46,052 nt of DNA from CAYGAW01 sp964347945 (GCA_964347945.1 CAYGAW010000145.1:1-46052), one strand, 5' to 3'; counted from the first letter of the stretch, positions 17,373 to 27,467 are shown. Translations and numbers: made by a program. Notes: a model not told the origin generated them from the sequence alone.

Positions 17373-20357
17373 GTGGATTGCCTGCGCGACGAAATGGTAC
17401 GTGAAACCAGCAGGATCATGCGTTTCACGAAAAGAGAGTTGGCATTTCTCATTCTCATCGTCTTGATGGCGGCTTTCCTTAGGCTCTACAGGCTAGACGA
17501 AGTGCCACCAGGTTTGCACGGCGACACCGCCTACAAGGGGGTGGCCGCCCATCGCATCTTGCGCGGGGAAGCCTATCCCATCTTCTTCGAGGAGAGCTGG
17601 GGAGGCGTGGAACCGATGTACATGTACCTCCTCGCCCTCGTCTTCCGCGTCGCCGGCGCCACTCCTCTGGCAATCAAAGCTCTGTCAGCCGTCATAGGCA
17701 TCATCACGGTAGCAGTGTTCTATCTGCTGGTCAGGGAGCTGTTGGGTTCAGTGACGATAGGGCTCCTCTCCAGCAGTTGGCTGGCTATCTCGTACTGGCA
17801 CGTAAGCTACAGCCGCCTTGGATGGGAAATCATCCTGGCCCCCCTCTTCTCCATCGTCACTCTGCTATTCTTTTGGAGAGGCCTGGAATCAGGCCGATGG
17901 AGGGAGTTTGTCTGGGCCGGACTGGCTATGGGGGCCAGCCTCTACACCTACCAAGCCATGAGGTTCCTCCCCATCCTTCTTTTCTCCTATGCGGGTTACC
18001 GGACCCTCACAGAGAAAGGGTTCCGGAAGACGTACGGCCTGAAACTGGCTCTCTCGTTCTGCGTCGCAGTGCTGGTCTTTGCGCCGCTCGGCGTCTACTT
18101 CGCCACCCATTCCGATGCCTTCTTGCGACGGGCCGCAGAGGTTTCCATCTTCAATCCCGAGAAGAATCCTGACGGACCCATCCTGTCCTTCGCGCGTAGC
18201 GCGGTGAGGATATTGGGAACCTACAACTTCCGGGGCGACCCCCTTTGGCGCCACAACCTACCTGGCCGTCCGGCTTTCGGCCTTCTCACCTCGATCTTCT
18301 TCTTCATCGGCATGGGGGTGAGCATAGCCAGACGTAGGGATCCGGCCTACCCGCTGCTTCTCTTCTGGCTGGTGATCATGTCCTTGCCACCCATCCTAAC
18401 GCCGCCCCGGGATGTGCCCCACTTCTCCCGTATGATAGGCGCTCTTCCAGCGGCTTGTGTCTTCCCGGCCATCGGCGTGCACGCCGCCCGCCACTGGGTG
18501 CGAATCAGATGGCCGTCTCGTAGAGCAAGCTATGCGTTCACCGCCGGTGTATTGATCGTGCTCCTCACGAGTCTGGCTCTCACATTCCGTGACTACTTCA
18601 CGGTCTGGGCTGGCAACGAAGACCTGCGCGATCACTACTTCGATGGCCAGTTCCTCGACCTGGGCAACGCGATGAACGAACTGGACGACGCCGAGGCGGT
18701 CTGGATACTGCCCATCAGCGCCCTCGCCTCGCCTCACGACGAAGCTGGACACCACACCATTGAGTTCACCTATCGAGGTCAGGCTCCCTTCCACTTCCTC
18801 AACCTTGATGAAGCGACGGCTGCAGAGGAGCTATCTCATCTGAGCCGCGGGCATGCGAAGGCACTCGTAGTGAAATACAAGAACTATGTCCTAGAAGAGG
18901 CATACAATTACATAGATGCCGATCCAAAGGAGCTAGTGCCCTTCCTCCTGGGCAAGTACGGTCAGCAACTGGAACAGAGGGTCTTTGACAAGTTCGACGT
19001 TGTGACCTATGAATTGCCGGGTGTTCCGGACTTCGCCATCGCTGATCTCTTCGAGACGGCGTCGGCCGACTTTGACGGCCAGCTACTGTTCACCGGCTTC
19101 GACTACGGCGTGTATCCGCAGCAAGTCGAGGACAATTCCAGGCCGCCGGACCCTGAGGCTTTGCCATCTGGAAGCGAGCTCTGGATAGCCCTGCGCTGGG
19201 AATCTCTTGCCGACTTGCCCTCAGACTACAAGGCGGCCCTATACTTGCTAGACGAGCGAGAACGAGTTCTCGGGCAGGTTGACAAGATCTTGCTCAGCAA
19301 TCACATGCAGCTCACGTCGGACTGGGAACCTGGCCAGGCGGAGATAGACTACTACATTCTGCCAAACCTACCGGCCACCGCTCCCGGTGACTATCACGTC
19401 GGATTGGTGGTCTATGACCCGGCGACGATGCAAAGGCTAGTGCACCGGGACAGCAGGGGCAATGCGGTGGGACACATCTACAGGCTTGTTGAGTTGAAGG
19501 TGGTAGAAGCGGCATCGCCACCCGTCGTGGAGCCCCAGCGAGAGGTCGAAGGCGCGGAGCTAGTCCCTGAAGTGACGCTGCTGGGTTACGACCTGCCACG
19601 CATCGAGATCAGACCTGGCGACGCTCTGGAAGTGGCTTTGTATTGGGAAGCTCTGCGCGACGTGCAGGATGACTACGCAGTGCAAGTGCAACTACGGGAT
19701 GACGTCGGTCACGTCTGGGCTGAAGAGGAGAGTAGGCCAGCATACGGTGGCTATCCCACTACCGAGTGGGAACGAGGGGAGATCATCCGGGATTGGCACG
19801 ACGTGCCCGTCAACGTCGAGACTCCGAACGGCGAGTATCACCTCATTGTGGGGCTGGCGAAGGCGGGTGAACCGAGGGGCGAGGTCCAGTTGGGAACGAT
19901 CCACATCTCCGGCCGAGCACGCAGCTTCGAGATTCCCGACATGGGTCATCAGTCAGGCTGGCACCTTGGTGAAAGCGTCATCCTGCTGGGGTATGATGTC
20001 GACCCAATGGTGCAAGCAGGAGGCGTTCTCGAACTGATTCTCTACTGGCAATGCGTAGGACAGATGGACGAGGGCTACGCCGTTTTCACACACCTGTTGG
20101 ATCGGGACAGCCTGATTCGAGGGCAGCTAGACGGCGTGCCAGTAGGTGGTGAAGCGCCGACCACAAGTTGGATTGAGGGAGAAGTGATCGCCGACCGCTA
20201 CGGGATCCCAGTGGATGCAGAAGCCGCTGCTGGCGAGTACGTGGTAGAGATAGGAATGTATAACGCTGACACCTTGCAGCGCTTGCCGGCGTACGACCCC
20301 CAGGGCACACCGCAGGGAGACAGGATTCTATTGGAGACGGTATTAGTGCAGAGGTAG
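17373..20357 (+). CDS. GT-C glycosyltransferase paralogue with three beta-sandwich modules; Asp-Glu motif altered
   Basis: A 994-residue paralogue of its two neighbours. TM1 (about 22-38) leads to LRLYRLDEVPPGLHGDTAYK, where the usual catalytic Asp-Glu reads Asp51-Thr52. The SYWHVSYSRLGWEI segment and the later PPRDVPHFSRMIGALPAA segment are conserved. Membrane segments run to about residue 410. The C-terminal half has beta-sandwich copies at about 560-711, 734-858 and 868-994; the last has the full motif LLGYD ... YAVFTHLLDRD ... PTTSWIEGEVIADRY. GTG at 17373 is supported by AAGGGAG 5 bases upstream. It may be an enzyme with altered chemistry or a non-catalytic partner. Confidence 0.82.
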   Translation: MDCLRDEMVRETSRIMRFTKRELAFLILIVLMAAFLRLYRLDEVPPGLHGDTAYKGVAAHRILRGEAYPIFFEESWGGVEPMYMYLLALVFRVAGATPLAIKALSAVIGIITVAVFYLLVRELLGSVTIGLLSSSWLAISYWHVSYSRLGWEIILAPLFSIVTLLFFWRGLESGRWREFVWAGLAMGASLYTYQAMRFLPILLFSYAGYRTLTEKGFRKTYGLKLALSFCVAVLVFAPLGVYFATHSDAFLRRAAEVSIFNPEKNPDGPILSFARSAVRILGTYNFRGDPLWRHNLPGRPAFGLLTSIFFFIGMGVSIARRRDPAYPLLLFWLVIMSLPPILTPPRDVPHFSRMIGALPAACVFPAIGVHAARHWVRIRWPSRRASYAFTAGVLIVLLTSLALTFRDYFTVWAGNEDLRDHYFDGQFLDLGNAMNELDDAEAVWILPISALASPHDEAGHHTIEFTYRGQAPFHFLNLDEATAAEELSHLSRGHAKALVVKYKNYVLEEAYNYIDADPKELVPFLLGKYGQQLEQRVFDKFDVVTYELPGVPDFAIADLFETASADFDGQLLFTGFDYGVYPQQVEDNSRPPDPEALPSGSELWIALRWESLADLPSDYKAALYLLDERERVLGQVDKILLSNHMQLTSDWEPGQAEIDYYILPNLPATAPGDYHVGLVVYDPATMQRLVHRDSRGNAVGHIYRLVELKVVEAASPPVVEPQREVEGAELVPEVTLLGYDLPRIEIRPGDALEVALYWEALRDVQDDYAVQVQLRDDVGHVWAEEESRPAYGGYPTTEWERGEIIRDWHDVPVNVETPNGEYHLIVGLAKAGEPRGEVQLGTIHISGRARSFEIPDMGHQSGWHLGESVILLGYDVDPMVQAGGVLELILYWQCVGQMDEGYAVFTHLLDRDSLIRGQLDGVPVGGEAPTTSWIEGEVIADRYGIPVDAEAAAGEYVVEIGMYNADTLQRLPAYDPQGTPQGDRILLETVLVQR

Positions 20358-20376
20358 TAGCCCGGCGACGAGCGGG

Positions 20377-23300
20377 TTGACTGCGGAGAGTGAGCAGAAG
20401 AATACAAGGATGGCAGAGACCCTGAGATCAAGCGTATCTACCTGGAGAAACAAAGAGTGTCTAGCGCTCGCTCTCATCATGTTGCTGGCAGCATTCCTGC
20501 GCTTCTACCGCCTGGACGCCATCCCCGTTGGCTTGAGCGGCGACGAAGGGGCCGACGGTCTCGGAGCAAAGCGCATCTTGAGCGGTGAGGAACTCCCGCT
20601 CTTCATTACAGAGGACTTCGGCGAAGAGCCCATGCACACCTATTTGGTGGCTGGCTCCTTCGCCATCTGGGGTACCAGGCTCTGGGCTATCCGCTTCGTC
20701 TCCGCCGTGGTTGGCCTGATAACGATACCGGTCATCTTCTGGCTGGCCAAGGAGCTGTTCCCACCCGACGAAGATGGTTCAGCCCGCCTGATACCCATCC
20801 TATCCGCGTTCTGGCTTGCGACCTCCTACTGGCACATCATCTACAGTCGCGGCGGCCTCGAGGTTGTCACTCTGCCCCTCTTCTCCTGCGCGATTCTCTA
20901 TTTCCTGTGGCGAGGCATCCGCTCCGAGAGAAGGTGGCCATTTGCCGTCTCCGGCCTCCTACTGGGAGCGAGTCTGTATGCGTACAGGGGAGCGCGTTTC
21001 CTGCCCATCTTCCTCCTGCTGTTCTTTGGCGGGTGGGTGCTCGTGAGTCGTGAGTTCCGGCGGCAGCAGCTCCTGAACCTGGTACTGGTTACCGGGATCG
21101 CTGCGGTTGTGTTTGCCCCGCTCGCAGCATACGGGCTGGCTCACCCTGAGGTGTTCTTCGCCCGGGAGATGCATGTCTCCATCTTCAATCCGGACTGGGG
21201 CCGCGGTTCTCCCCTACAGGCCCTCGCCCAGGGCGTGATCAAGACCATGGCCATGTTCAACTTCCAGGGGGACCCGGAATTCGATCGCAACCCGGGGAGA
21301 AGAGCAGTTCTCGACCCCATCAGTTCGCTGACCTTCGTCATCGGCCTAGCTATCGCTCTGCTGCGCTGGAGGCGGCCGAACTACCTGCTGGTGGTCTGTT
21401 GGTTCTTCGTCATGGCCCTGCCTGGAGCTTTCACTGCCGAGGTTCTTCCTCACTTTCACCGGGGGATAGGAGCTCTCCCTCCCCTGTGCCTCCTATGTGC
21501 CATTGGGCTAGTCGCCATCAAAGACTGGCTGGAAGACAAGATCCCCTGGAGGAATGCCCACCTATTGTACTGGGGAGTTGTATTCCTAATCCTGGTGTCG
21601 ACAACCCTACTCAGCTACAGGAGCTTCTTTCTGCCATGGCAGCAGCGGCTGTCGCGCGGCGAAATCATCGGCGGCACGTACATGGAGGCGGCTGAAGTGA
21701 TGAATACGACCCGGATACCCAATGGCGTCTGGATACTGCCGGCCTCCTCGCTGCGCCCCCGGATCCTCCCTTACTACGAGGTTGATTTCTTGTATGATGG
21801 GCCTGAGCCACACTACACCCTGAACACGGATGACGAAACGGCGCCAGGCGAGTTGTCGCAGATATGCCAAGGGCACCGGCAGGCCGCGGTAGTGAACTGG
21901 AAGCAGTTCGTACTGGAGGAAGCATACCTGTCTTTGAACTCCGATCCGAAAGGCTTGCTCGACTTCCTGCTGAGGAAATATGGCCTCCGTACGGGCCATG
22001 AGCCCTACGAGAGCTTTGATCTGGTGAGGTACGAATTGCCTAGCTCGCCGAATTTCTCGATCGCGCGCTCCTTCGAAGCTGTGGACGCTAACTTCGGCGA
22101 TGAACTACATCTGGAAGGTGTGGCCTTTGGCGGTTCGTCACTGCAGTCCACGAGCACTGCAGCAGAAGTAGAGCGCAAGGTCCTGCCATCGGGCAAAGAG
22201 GGATGGGTCGTCCTACAATGGCGAGCGCTGAGAACTCCAGCCAGCAACTACAAGGTGGCCGTGTACCTACTCGATGGCAGAGGACGTGTGGTTGGACAGG
22301 TCGACAAGTTACTTCTGAGCAACCAACTGCGCCCGACTTCCCATTGGGAAGCGGACCAGTTGGAGATCGATCACTACACCCTCCCTTGCCTCCCGGCGAC
22401 GCCTCCAGGTGAGTACAGCGTTGAGGTGGTGGTCTATGATGCAGAGACACTGGATAGACTAACCATCTTCGATAGCCAAGCAGGGGCCGCTGGCAGCAGC
22501 CAAACCGTGGGTACCTTGCAGGTCGTCAGACCCTTGGCACCTCCAGTTGTTGAACCGATGCAGCGACCGGCGCCCTCCGAGGGCGGGATCGCCCCTGGCA
22601 TCCAGCTTCTGGGCTACGATTTGCCCATGAGAATTGTCGGCCCTGGCGAGACCGCTACCCTCGCCCTGTACTGGCACGCAGTTGAGGACGTGCGACGCGA
22701 CTACGAACTGTCCCTGCAACTGAGAGACAGCGAAGGACAGATCTTCCCTTACGAGCAGGGCCGCCCGGTCGATGGTACATATCCCACCGCGGAGTGGGAA
22801 GAGGGTGAGGTGCTACGAGACTGGCACGACTTGTCTTTCCCAGCGGATATGCCGCAAGGGGAGTATGAACTGTTCGTGTTGGTCTTGGAGGGAGAGGAGC
22901 TCGTCGGGCAGGCATCCTTAGGACAGATCAAGGTGCGAGGCAGAGCACGGCAGTTCACCATCCCCGAGATTGAGCATGTCATGGAGGCGAGAATCGGGGA
23001 AGCTGTTCTGTTCCTCGGCTACGATCTGGGTCGCGATGAGGCGAAAGCTGGGGAAGCTTTGGCACTCACGTTGTATTGGCAGGCGCTTCAGGAGATGCAG
23101 GTTTCGTACACAGTGTTCACCCACCTGTTGGACGCGAACGAGCGGATCTGGGGCCAGATGGACAGCATTCCTGGCACGGGGCAAGCTCCGACACCAAGCT
23201 GGATACAGGGAGAGGTCATCACGGACGCGTATGAGATCCTCGTGGACGGAGAGGCCCCTGCCGGTGAATACGTCATCGAGATTGGGATGTACGATGCGAG

Positions 23301-23388
23301 CACCGGAGAGCGTCTGCCCATCTACATGGACGGTCAACGGCTTGAGGGAGACCGCCTCCTGCTGGGAGTCGTTCGTGTAGTGCCCTGA
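20377..23388 (+). CDS. GT-C glycosyltransferase paralogue with three beta-sandwich modules
   Basis: A 1003-residue paralogue of the two genes before it. TM1 (about 28-42) is followed by LRFYRLDAIPVGLSGDEGAD with Asp56-Glu57 intact, then SYWHIIYSRGGLEV and LPHFHRGIGALPPL. The membrane part ends near residue 415. Beta-sandwich copies lie at about 576-717, 742-860 and 876-1003, the last reading LGYDLGRDE ... YTVFTHLLDAN ... PTPSWIQGEVITDAY. The start is uncertain: TTG at 20377 opens the frame with no clear ribosome site, and ATG at 20410 is the first methionine. It lies 19 bases after the previous stop, so it is clearly in the same operon. Likely role: transfer of a sugar or glycan to an extracytoplasmic acceptor. 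Confidence 0.82.
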   Translation: MTAESEQKNTRMAETLRSSVSTWRNKECLALALIMLLAAFLRFYRLDAIPVGLSGDEGADGLGAKRILSGEELPLFITEDFGEEPMHTYLVAGSFAIWGTRLWAIRFVSAVVGLITIPVIFWLAKELFPPDEDGSARLIPILSAFWLATSYWHIIYSRGGLEVVTLPLFSCAILYFLWRGIRSERRWPFAVSGLLLGASLYAYRGARFLPIFLLLFFGGWVLVSREFRRQQLLNLVLVTGIAAVVFAPLAAYGLAHPEVFFAREMHVSIFNPDWGRGSPLQALAQGVIKTMAMFNFQGDPEFDRNPGRRAVLDPISSLTFVIGLAIALLRWRRPNYLLVVCWFFVMALPGAFTAEVLPHFHRGIGALPPLCLLCAIGLVAIKDWLEDKIPWRNAHLLYWGVVFLILVSTTLLSYRSFFLPWQQRLSRGEIIGGTYMEAAEVMNTTRIPNGVWILPASSLRPRILPYYEVDFLYDGPEPHYTLNTDDETAPGELSQICQGHRQAAVVNWKQFVLEEAYLSLNSDPKGLLDFLLRKYGLRTGHEPYESFDLVRYELPSSPNFSIARSFEAVDANFGDELHLEGVAFGGSSLQSTSTAAEVERKVLPSGKEGWVVLQWRALRTPASNYKVAVYLLDGRGRVVGQVDKLLLSNQLRPTSHWEADQLEIDHYTLPCLPATPPGEYSVEVVVYDAETLDRLTIFDSQAGAAGSSQTVGTLQVVRPLAPPVVEPMQRPAPSEGGIAPGIQLLGYDLPMRIVGPGETATLALYWHAVEDVRRDYELSLQLRDSEGQIFPYEQGRPVDGTYPTAEWEEGEVLRDWHDLSFPADMPQGEYELFVLVLEGEELVGQASLGQIKVRGRARQFTIPEIEHVMEARIGEAVLFLGYDLGRDEAKAGEALALTLYWQALQEMQVSYTVFTHLLDANERIWGQMDSIPGTGQAPTPSWIQGEVITDAYEILVDGEAPAGEYVIEIGMYDASTGERLPIYMDGQRLEGDRLLLGVVRVVP

Positions 23389-23412
23389 GAGTGACTACTG
23401 AGAAGGGACAAC

Positions 23413-25440
23413 GTGGTTGCCAAGGAACTGAGGCATAGACCCATCTACATTCTCGTATTGATCTCGTTCGCTGTTCTATTTCTTGCGTACCAGGCGAAGC
23501 CGTGCTTTGAGATAGACGTGGGAGAGCATGGCGATACGTTCTACCTCCGGGACTTCCACGAAATCGAACATGTGGACGACCTGTCCTACCGATGGACGAG
23601 TGAGAGATCGCATATCGTACTGCCCGGCATAGGTGGGTACGCTCCGGCCCTTCTGCGACTACGACTAAACGGGCATAGACCACCAGACCTGCCTCCACCC
23701 ACAGTCAGCCTCAGGGCTAACGGCCGAGAACTGGGCTCTTTCGCTGCCACTGGTGAATTCGAGACCTACGAGTTCCCTGTTTCACGGGGGACCGTGGGCA
23801 TTCTTGGGGATCTCGATGTGGAAATCCGCTCAGAGTCCTTCGTGCCTGACCAAGTGATTGGTGGAGGCGACCTTAGACAGCTCGGCGTCCTGGTCGACTC
23901 CATTGAGCTTCAGCCTCAGGGAGGAGTAACCGCTATTGTGATCCCAGCTCTCCTGCCCTCGATCTATCTGGTTGGCGGTGTGGCGGCAACATACCTCATT
24001 GCCCGGTGGGCAGTCTCCAGACGAGCCGCATTTGTCCTTGCCCTCCTCGCCCTGGTGGGCATCTCTGTGTCACTGGTCACGGCGAGGATCTACCTGGCAC
24101 CCCGGGCCTTCTGGGTGCTCGCCCTCCCAGCCCTGGGCGTCCTGATAATGGAACTTGCGCGCCGCACACCCTCCACAAGCCTTGCGATACCGCTGTCCAC
24201 GGCACTTGCGATCGCAGTGGTGTTGGGACTCTGGAGATTCGCGTCCGTGGCTGAACTCTCATGGATGGGGGTCGCCCCCGATCTCGCCAACAACTACGCT
24301 GGTGCGATGGTGATGAGATCGGGAGGCGTGATATACGACACCAACCTGCCTCTGTTCGTAGGCTATGACAATCCCCCTCTCACCGCCATCCTGACAATAC
24401 CCCTCACTCTATTCGATTTGCGAATCGCTATCAGACTCTTCTTCTCCCTCAACGTGCTTCTCCTGATCGCGTCGTTGGCTCTCATCTTCGTAACGAACAG
24501 AGACTACCTGCTTCGATATCCGTATTGGCTCGTCGCCGTGGCCCTGGTGCTAAACCTGGATCCCGTCCTTGATTCCATGCTCCTGGGCCAGCTGGATCTA
24601 TTGATCCTGTTCTTAATAGTCGCGGCCTATTGGGGCTACCGAAGCGGCCGGGAAGTAACCGCTGGCGCCTCACTTGGCTTGGCGGCCATGATCAAGCTCA
24701 GCCCGGCCCTACTCATACTCTACTTTCTCTTCAAGAGGCGATTCCGTGTGGTCGCCTCGGCGTTCGCGACCATCTCGCTATTCAGCCTGCTGTCTTTGCT
24801 AGTTGCGGGACCCAGCGCCCACATACAGTTCCTCACCGACATACTGCCCACCCTGCTTGCAGGGAGTGCGCAGATGGAGAACCAGAGCTTGAACGGGTTC
24901 TTCAACAGACTGTATTTGGATGCCCCGTACCTGACAAACCTCGCAGAGGTTCCCCGGCTGCCTCAGGTGCGCATCCTGACTCTCTTCACTTCGTTGCTCT
25001 TGGTAGGGATCGCCGTATTCCTCCTTCGCAAGAGACCGGTGCCTGGACGTGACGTCGGTCTCGGCTTCGATGTGGAATATTCGCTGCTTGTCATACTGCT
25101 GCCTCTGCTCTCCAGCATAGCATGGCATCACTACATGGCTTGGTACGTGTTGCCGTTACTGGTGCTCTTGAACCCCAGATTGAGGCAGAGTCTAGCCAAG
25201 GCGGAATTCGTTGCTCTGGCGACCGTTGGCCTGCTGGCGTATATAACGCTCTCCGTGCCGATTGCCAGCTACGCCACGAGGGCCCTAAGTGGTCCAGCGA
25301 AGCTCCTGCTTTCGATGAGGCTATACGCGGGTTTGGCACTCTTTGGTATCTTCGCCTACCTCATCCGAAGACTCCCAGTCAGCCCCTGGACCGAAGCCCC
25401 CCTGTCGGCTGACCACGAACCTCAGGAGATCTCTTCTTGA
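23413..25440 (+). CDS. GT87-like (DUF2029) polyprenol-phosphate sugar transferase with N-terminal extracytoplasmic domain
   Basis: A 675-residue polytopic membrane protein. After an N-terminal membrane anchor (about 11-26), residues 30-170 form a beta-rich extracytoplasmic domain. The rest is a GT87-type GT-C core with about twelve membrane segments. Diagnostic parts are APDLANNYAGA near the first catalytic loop, and GQLDLLILFLIV followed by AGASLGLAAMIKLSPALLIL. Family members transfer mannose or arabinose-type sugars from polyprenyl phosphate. GTG at 23413 has AAGGGA upstream. It alone of the operon's glycosyltransferases lacks the C-terminal beta-sandwich module. Its last bases overlap the TTG start of the next gene (TTGA). 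Confidence 0.8.
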   Translation: MVAKELRHRPIYILVLISFAVLFLAYQAKPCFEIDVGEHGDTFYLRDFHEIEHVDDLSYRWTSERSHIVLPGIGGYAPALLRLRLNGHRPPDLPPPTVSLRANGRELGSFAATGEFETYEFPVSRGTVGILGDLDVEIRSESFVPDQVIGGGDLRQLGVLVDSIELQPQGGVTAIVIPALLPSIYLVGGVAATYLIARWAVSRRAAFVLALLALVGISVSLVTARIYLAPRAFWVLALPALGVLIMELARRTPSTSLAIPLSTALAIAVVLGLWRFASVAELSWMGVAPDLANNYAGAMVMRSGGVIYDTNLPLFVGYDNPPLTAILTIPLTLFDLRIAIRLFFSLNVLLLIASLALIFVTNRDYLLRYPYWLVAVALVLNLDPVLDSMLLGQLDLLILFLIVAAYWGYRSGREVTAGASLGLAAMIKLSPALLILYFLFKRRFRVVASAFATISLFSLLSLLVAGPSAHIQFLTDILPTLLAGSAQMENQSLNGFFNRLYLDAPYLTNLAEVPRLPQVRILTLFTSLLLVGIAVFLLRKRPVPGRDVGLGFDVEYSLLVILLPLLSSIAWHHYMAWYVLPLLVLLNPRLRQSLAKAEFVALATVGLLAYITLSVPIASYATRALSGPAKLLLSMRLYAGLALFGIFAYLIRRLPVSPWTEAPLSADHEPQEISS

Positions 25441-27368
25441 CAAAACGGAGATCGTTGCCAGGCATAGTACTGCTGGTAGTGCTGGTGGGCTTCGCGTTAC
25501 GCTTGTATCGGCTCGATTATCAGCCGCTTCGCGGAGACGAGTCCTTCGGCATCCAGTTTGCTGCGCATCCGTGGAGTTGGCTTCTGTCAAATATGGCCCA
25601 ACTTGAGCCGCTCCCTCCCCTCTACTACTCTCTCCTTCATTCCTGGATGCAGGTCGTGGGGCAGAGTGAATTCACCACTCGTTTCCTCTCGCTACTCTTC
25701 GGGGTCTTGGCGGTGCCGCTGATATACCTGCTTGGCAAAGCCCTCGGCCGGCCCACAGCGGGAATGCTCGCCGCCTTTCTGGTGGCCATCAACCCTTTTC
25801 AGATCTGGCACGCTCAAGATGTACGCAACTATACCCTCTGGCTCGCACTGAGTATGGCAGCTCTCGTCCTTCTGCTCCAGGCTGTGCGAGAGCAACGGGC
25901 ACAGTATTGGGCAGGCTACGCAGGGATGACCCTGCTCAGCCTGTGTACACAGTACTACGAACTCTTCATGCTACTCTTCCACAATCTGTTCTTCTTCTCT
26001 CTCCTCTTGACCAGATGGCGCCGGACAGAATTGCTCAGGTCATCGGCCCGAGCGCTATTGGCCACCTGGTTGGCAATTCAGGCGACTCTGGGCGTACTGT
26101 ACGGGGCCTGGCTCATACGCGGATCCTCTGTTCTTCCCCAGTACCGAGCGACGGGAGAGTCTCCCCTTCTGTGGGTATTCGTCTCTCGCTCCCTTACGGC
26201 CATGAGTCTGGGGGAGACCGTCCCGGCGGAACTTGCGGCTGTAGCACTGCCGTTCTTGCTGCTGCTCATTTTCATTGGCCTCGGTTACACTCTCACGAAA
26301 GACAGGTTTCTGGCTCTGTTTCTGATTCTGTATATCATCGTACCCTCTTTCTGTGTCTTCATCGCAGCCCAGCTGCAACCTCTCTTTCACGCGCGATACT
26401 TGATTGTTGTCGCACCCGCGCTCATTCTGACCTTCTCCTGTGCCCTTATCGCGCTGCGTGACGAGTTGCCACGTTGGAGGGTGGTGCCCCTCGTGACGGG
26501 GGTTGCCCTCTTTTCCCTCAGCGGCGCCTATTCCTTGAGCAACCACTACTTCAACCCGCTGTATGCCAAGAGTCCGAATTGGAGAGGGTTGGCGAAGCAC
26601 GTGGCCGCCCAGACGAGGCCTGGCGACGTCGTTGTCCTCAACTATCCCGATCCCACATTCTCGTATTACTATCATGGTGCGGCGCCAAGCTTCATCTTGC
26701 CCGCTGGCCCTCTCTCCGCAGACACAATGAGAGAAACGGCGGAGTCGCTGAGATTCCTCTCCAAGGAATACGAACGTATCTGGTTCTATCCTGTGAAGGA
26801 CCCTGACTGGGACAATGTGGGGTTCGTGGAGGCCTGGCTCAGCCGTCGCGCCACGCTGACCGAAGAACAGAACATCTTTGGCTTCCGCTGGCTCATCTAC
26901 CGGCCGCTGCTAGGCTCCTTGGGAAGCATCCAGAACGCCCTGGACCTTCGATTTGGAGACACGATACGTCTGCGGGGATACGATTCGCAGGCGGGTGAAG
27001 GGGCGAGTTCGCGGATCATTCACCTAGATCCGGGAAGCGCACTACGGCTGACCCTCTTCTGGCAAGCTATGGACGAAGTGAACACCAGCTATGCGGTCTT
27101 CATTCATCTCACCGACGCCCAGCATCGTATCTGGGCCCAGCGGGATAGTATCCCCCAGGGAGGGGATTTCCCTACCGACCGGTGGATGGCGGGAGACGTC
27201 ATCACTGATCGATACTCGATCCTAGTGCCCGCGGAGACCCCCCCAGGTGACTATTTGCTGATCGTGGGCATGTATGACCCTGCCACCGGCCAACGGCTGC
27301 CGATCAAGGACTCAAGAGGTGTGGACGAAGGGGACCACGTGACGATCGGACGCGTACGTGTCCTGTAG
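25437..27368 (+). CDS. GT-C glycosyltransferase (PMT_2/ArnT-like) with one beta-sandwich module
   Basis: A 643-residue membrane glycosyltransferase. TM1 (about 9-22) is followed by LRLYRLDYQPLRGDESFG with Asp34-Glu35, and by the classical WHAQDVRNYTLWLALS segment, so it belongs to a different subgroup from the three tandem paralogues. About eleven membrane segments extend to roughly residue 370. One beta-sandwich module (about 510-643; YAVFIHLTDAQ, YSILVPAETPPGDY, GMYDPATGQRLPI) ends the protein. The TTG start overlaps the previous stop and AGGAG lies about 8 bases upstream, implying coupled translation. It closes the operon that began at 12814. Confidence 0.84.
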   Translation: MTKRRSLPGIVLLVVLVGFALRLYRLDYQPLRGDESFGIQFAAHPWSWLLSNMAQLEPLPPLYYSLLHSWMQVVGQSEFTTRFLSLLFGVLAVPLIYLLGKALGRPTAGMLAAFLVAINPFQIWHAQDVRNYTLWLALSMAALVLLLQAVREQRAQYWAGYAGMTLLSLCTQYYELFMLLFHNLFFFSLLLTRWRRTELLRSSARALLATWLAIQATLGVLYGAWLIRGSSVLPQYRATGESPLLWVFVSRSLTAMSLGETVPAELAAVALPFLLLLIFIGLGYTLTKDRFLALFLILYIIVPSFCVFIAAQLQPLFHARYLIVVAPALILTFSCALIALRDELPRWRVVPLVTGVALFSLSGAYSLSNHYFNPLYAKSPNWRGLAKHVAAQTRPGDVVVLNYPDPTFSYYYHGAAPSFILPAGPLSADTMRETAESLRFLSKEYERIWFYPVKDPDWDNVGFVEAWLSRRATLTEEQNIFGFRWLIYRPLLGSLGSIQNALDLRFGDTIRLRGYDSQAGEGASSRIIHLDPGSALRLTLFWQAMDEVNTSYAVFIHLTDAQHRIWAQRDSIPQGGDFPTDRWMAGDVITDRYSILVPAETPPGDYLLIVGMYDPATGQRLPIKDSRGVDEGDHVTIGRVRVL

Positions 27369-27453
27369 CGCACCGAGCCATACCTGGCACGCCACTGGAC
27401 AGGCAAGACGACGGACTGCTGGCCAATGTCGCAGCCGTGTGTGAGGAGGGCAT

Positions 27454-27467
27454 GTGCCACGTGGCAC
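27454..27467. promoter_or_regulatory. 14-base perfect palindrome GTGCCACGTGGCAC
   Basis: Perfect dyad centred on CACGTG, about 74 bases upstream of the -35 at 27528. It is followed by CGTCTGAGACG (27467-27477), a second short dyad. It could be an operator of a dimeric regulator or the base of a hairpin ending the upstream operon; there is no T run. Confidence 0.4.
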
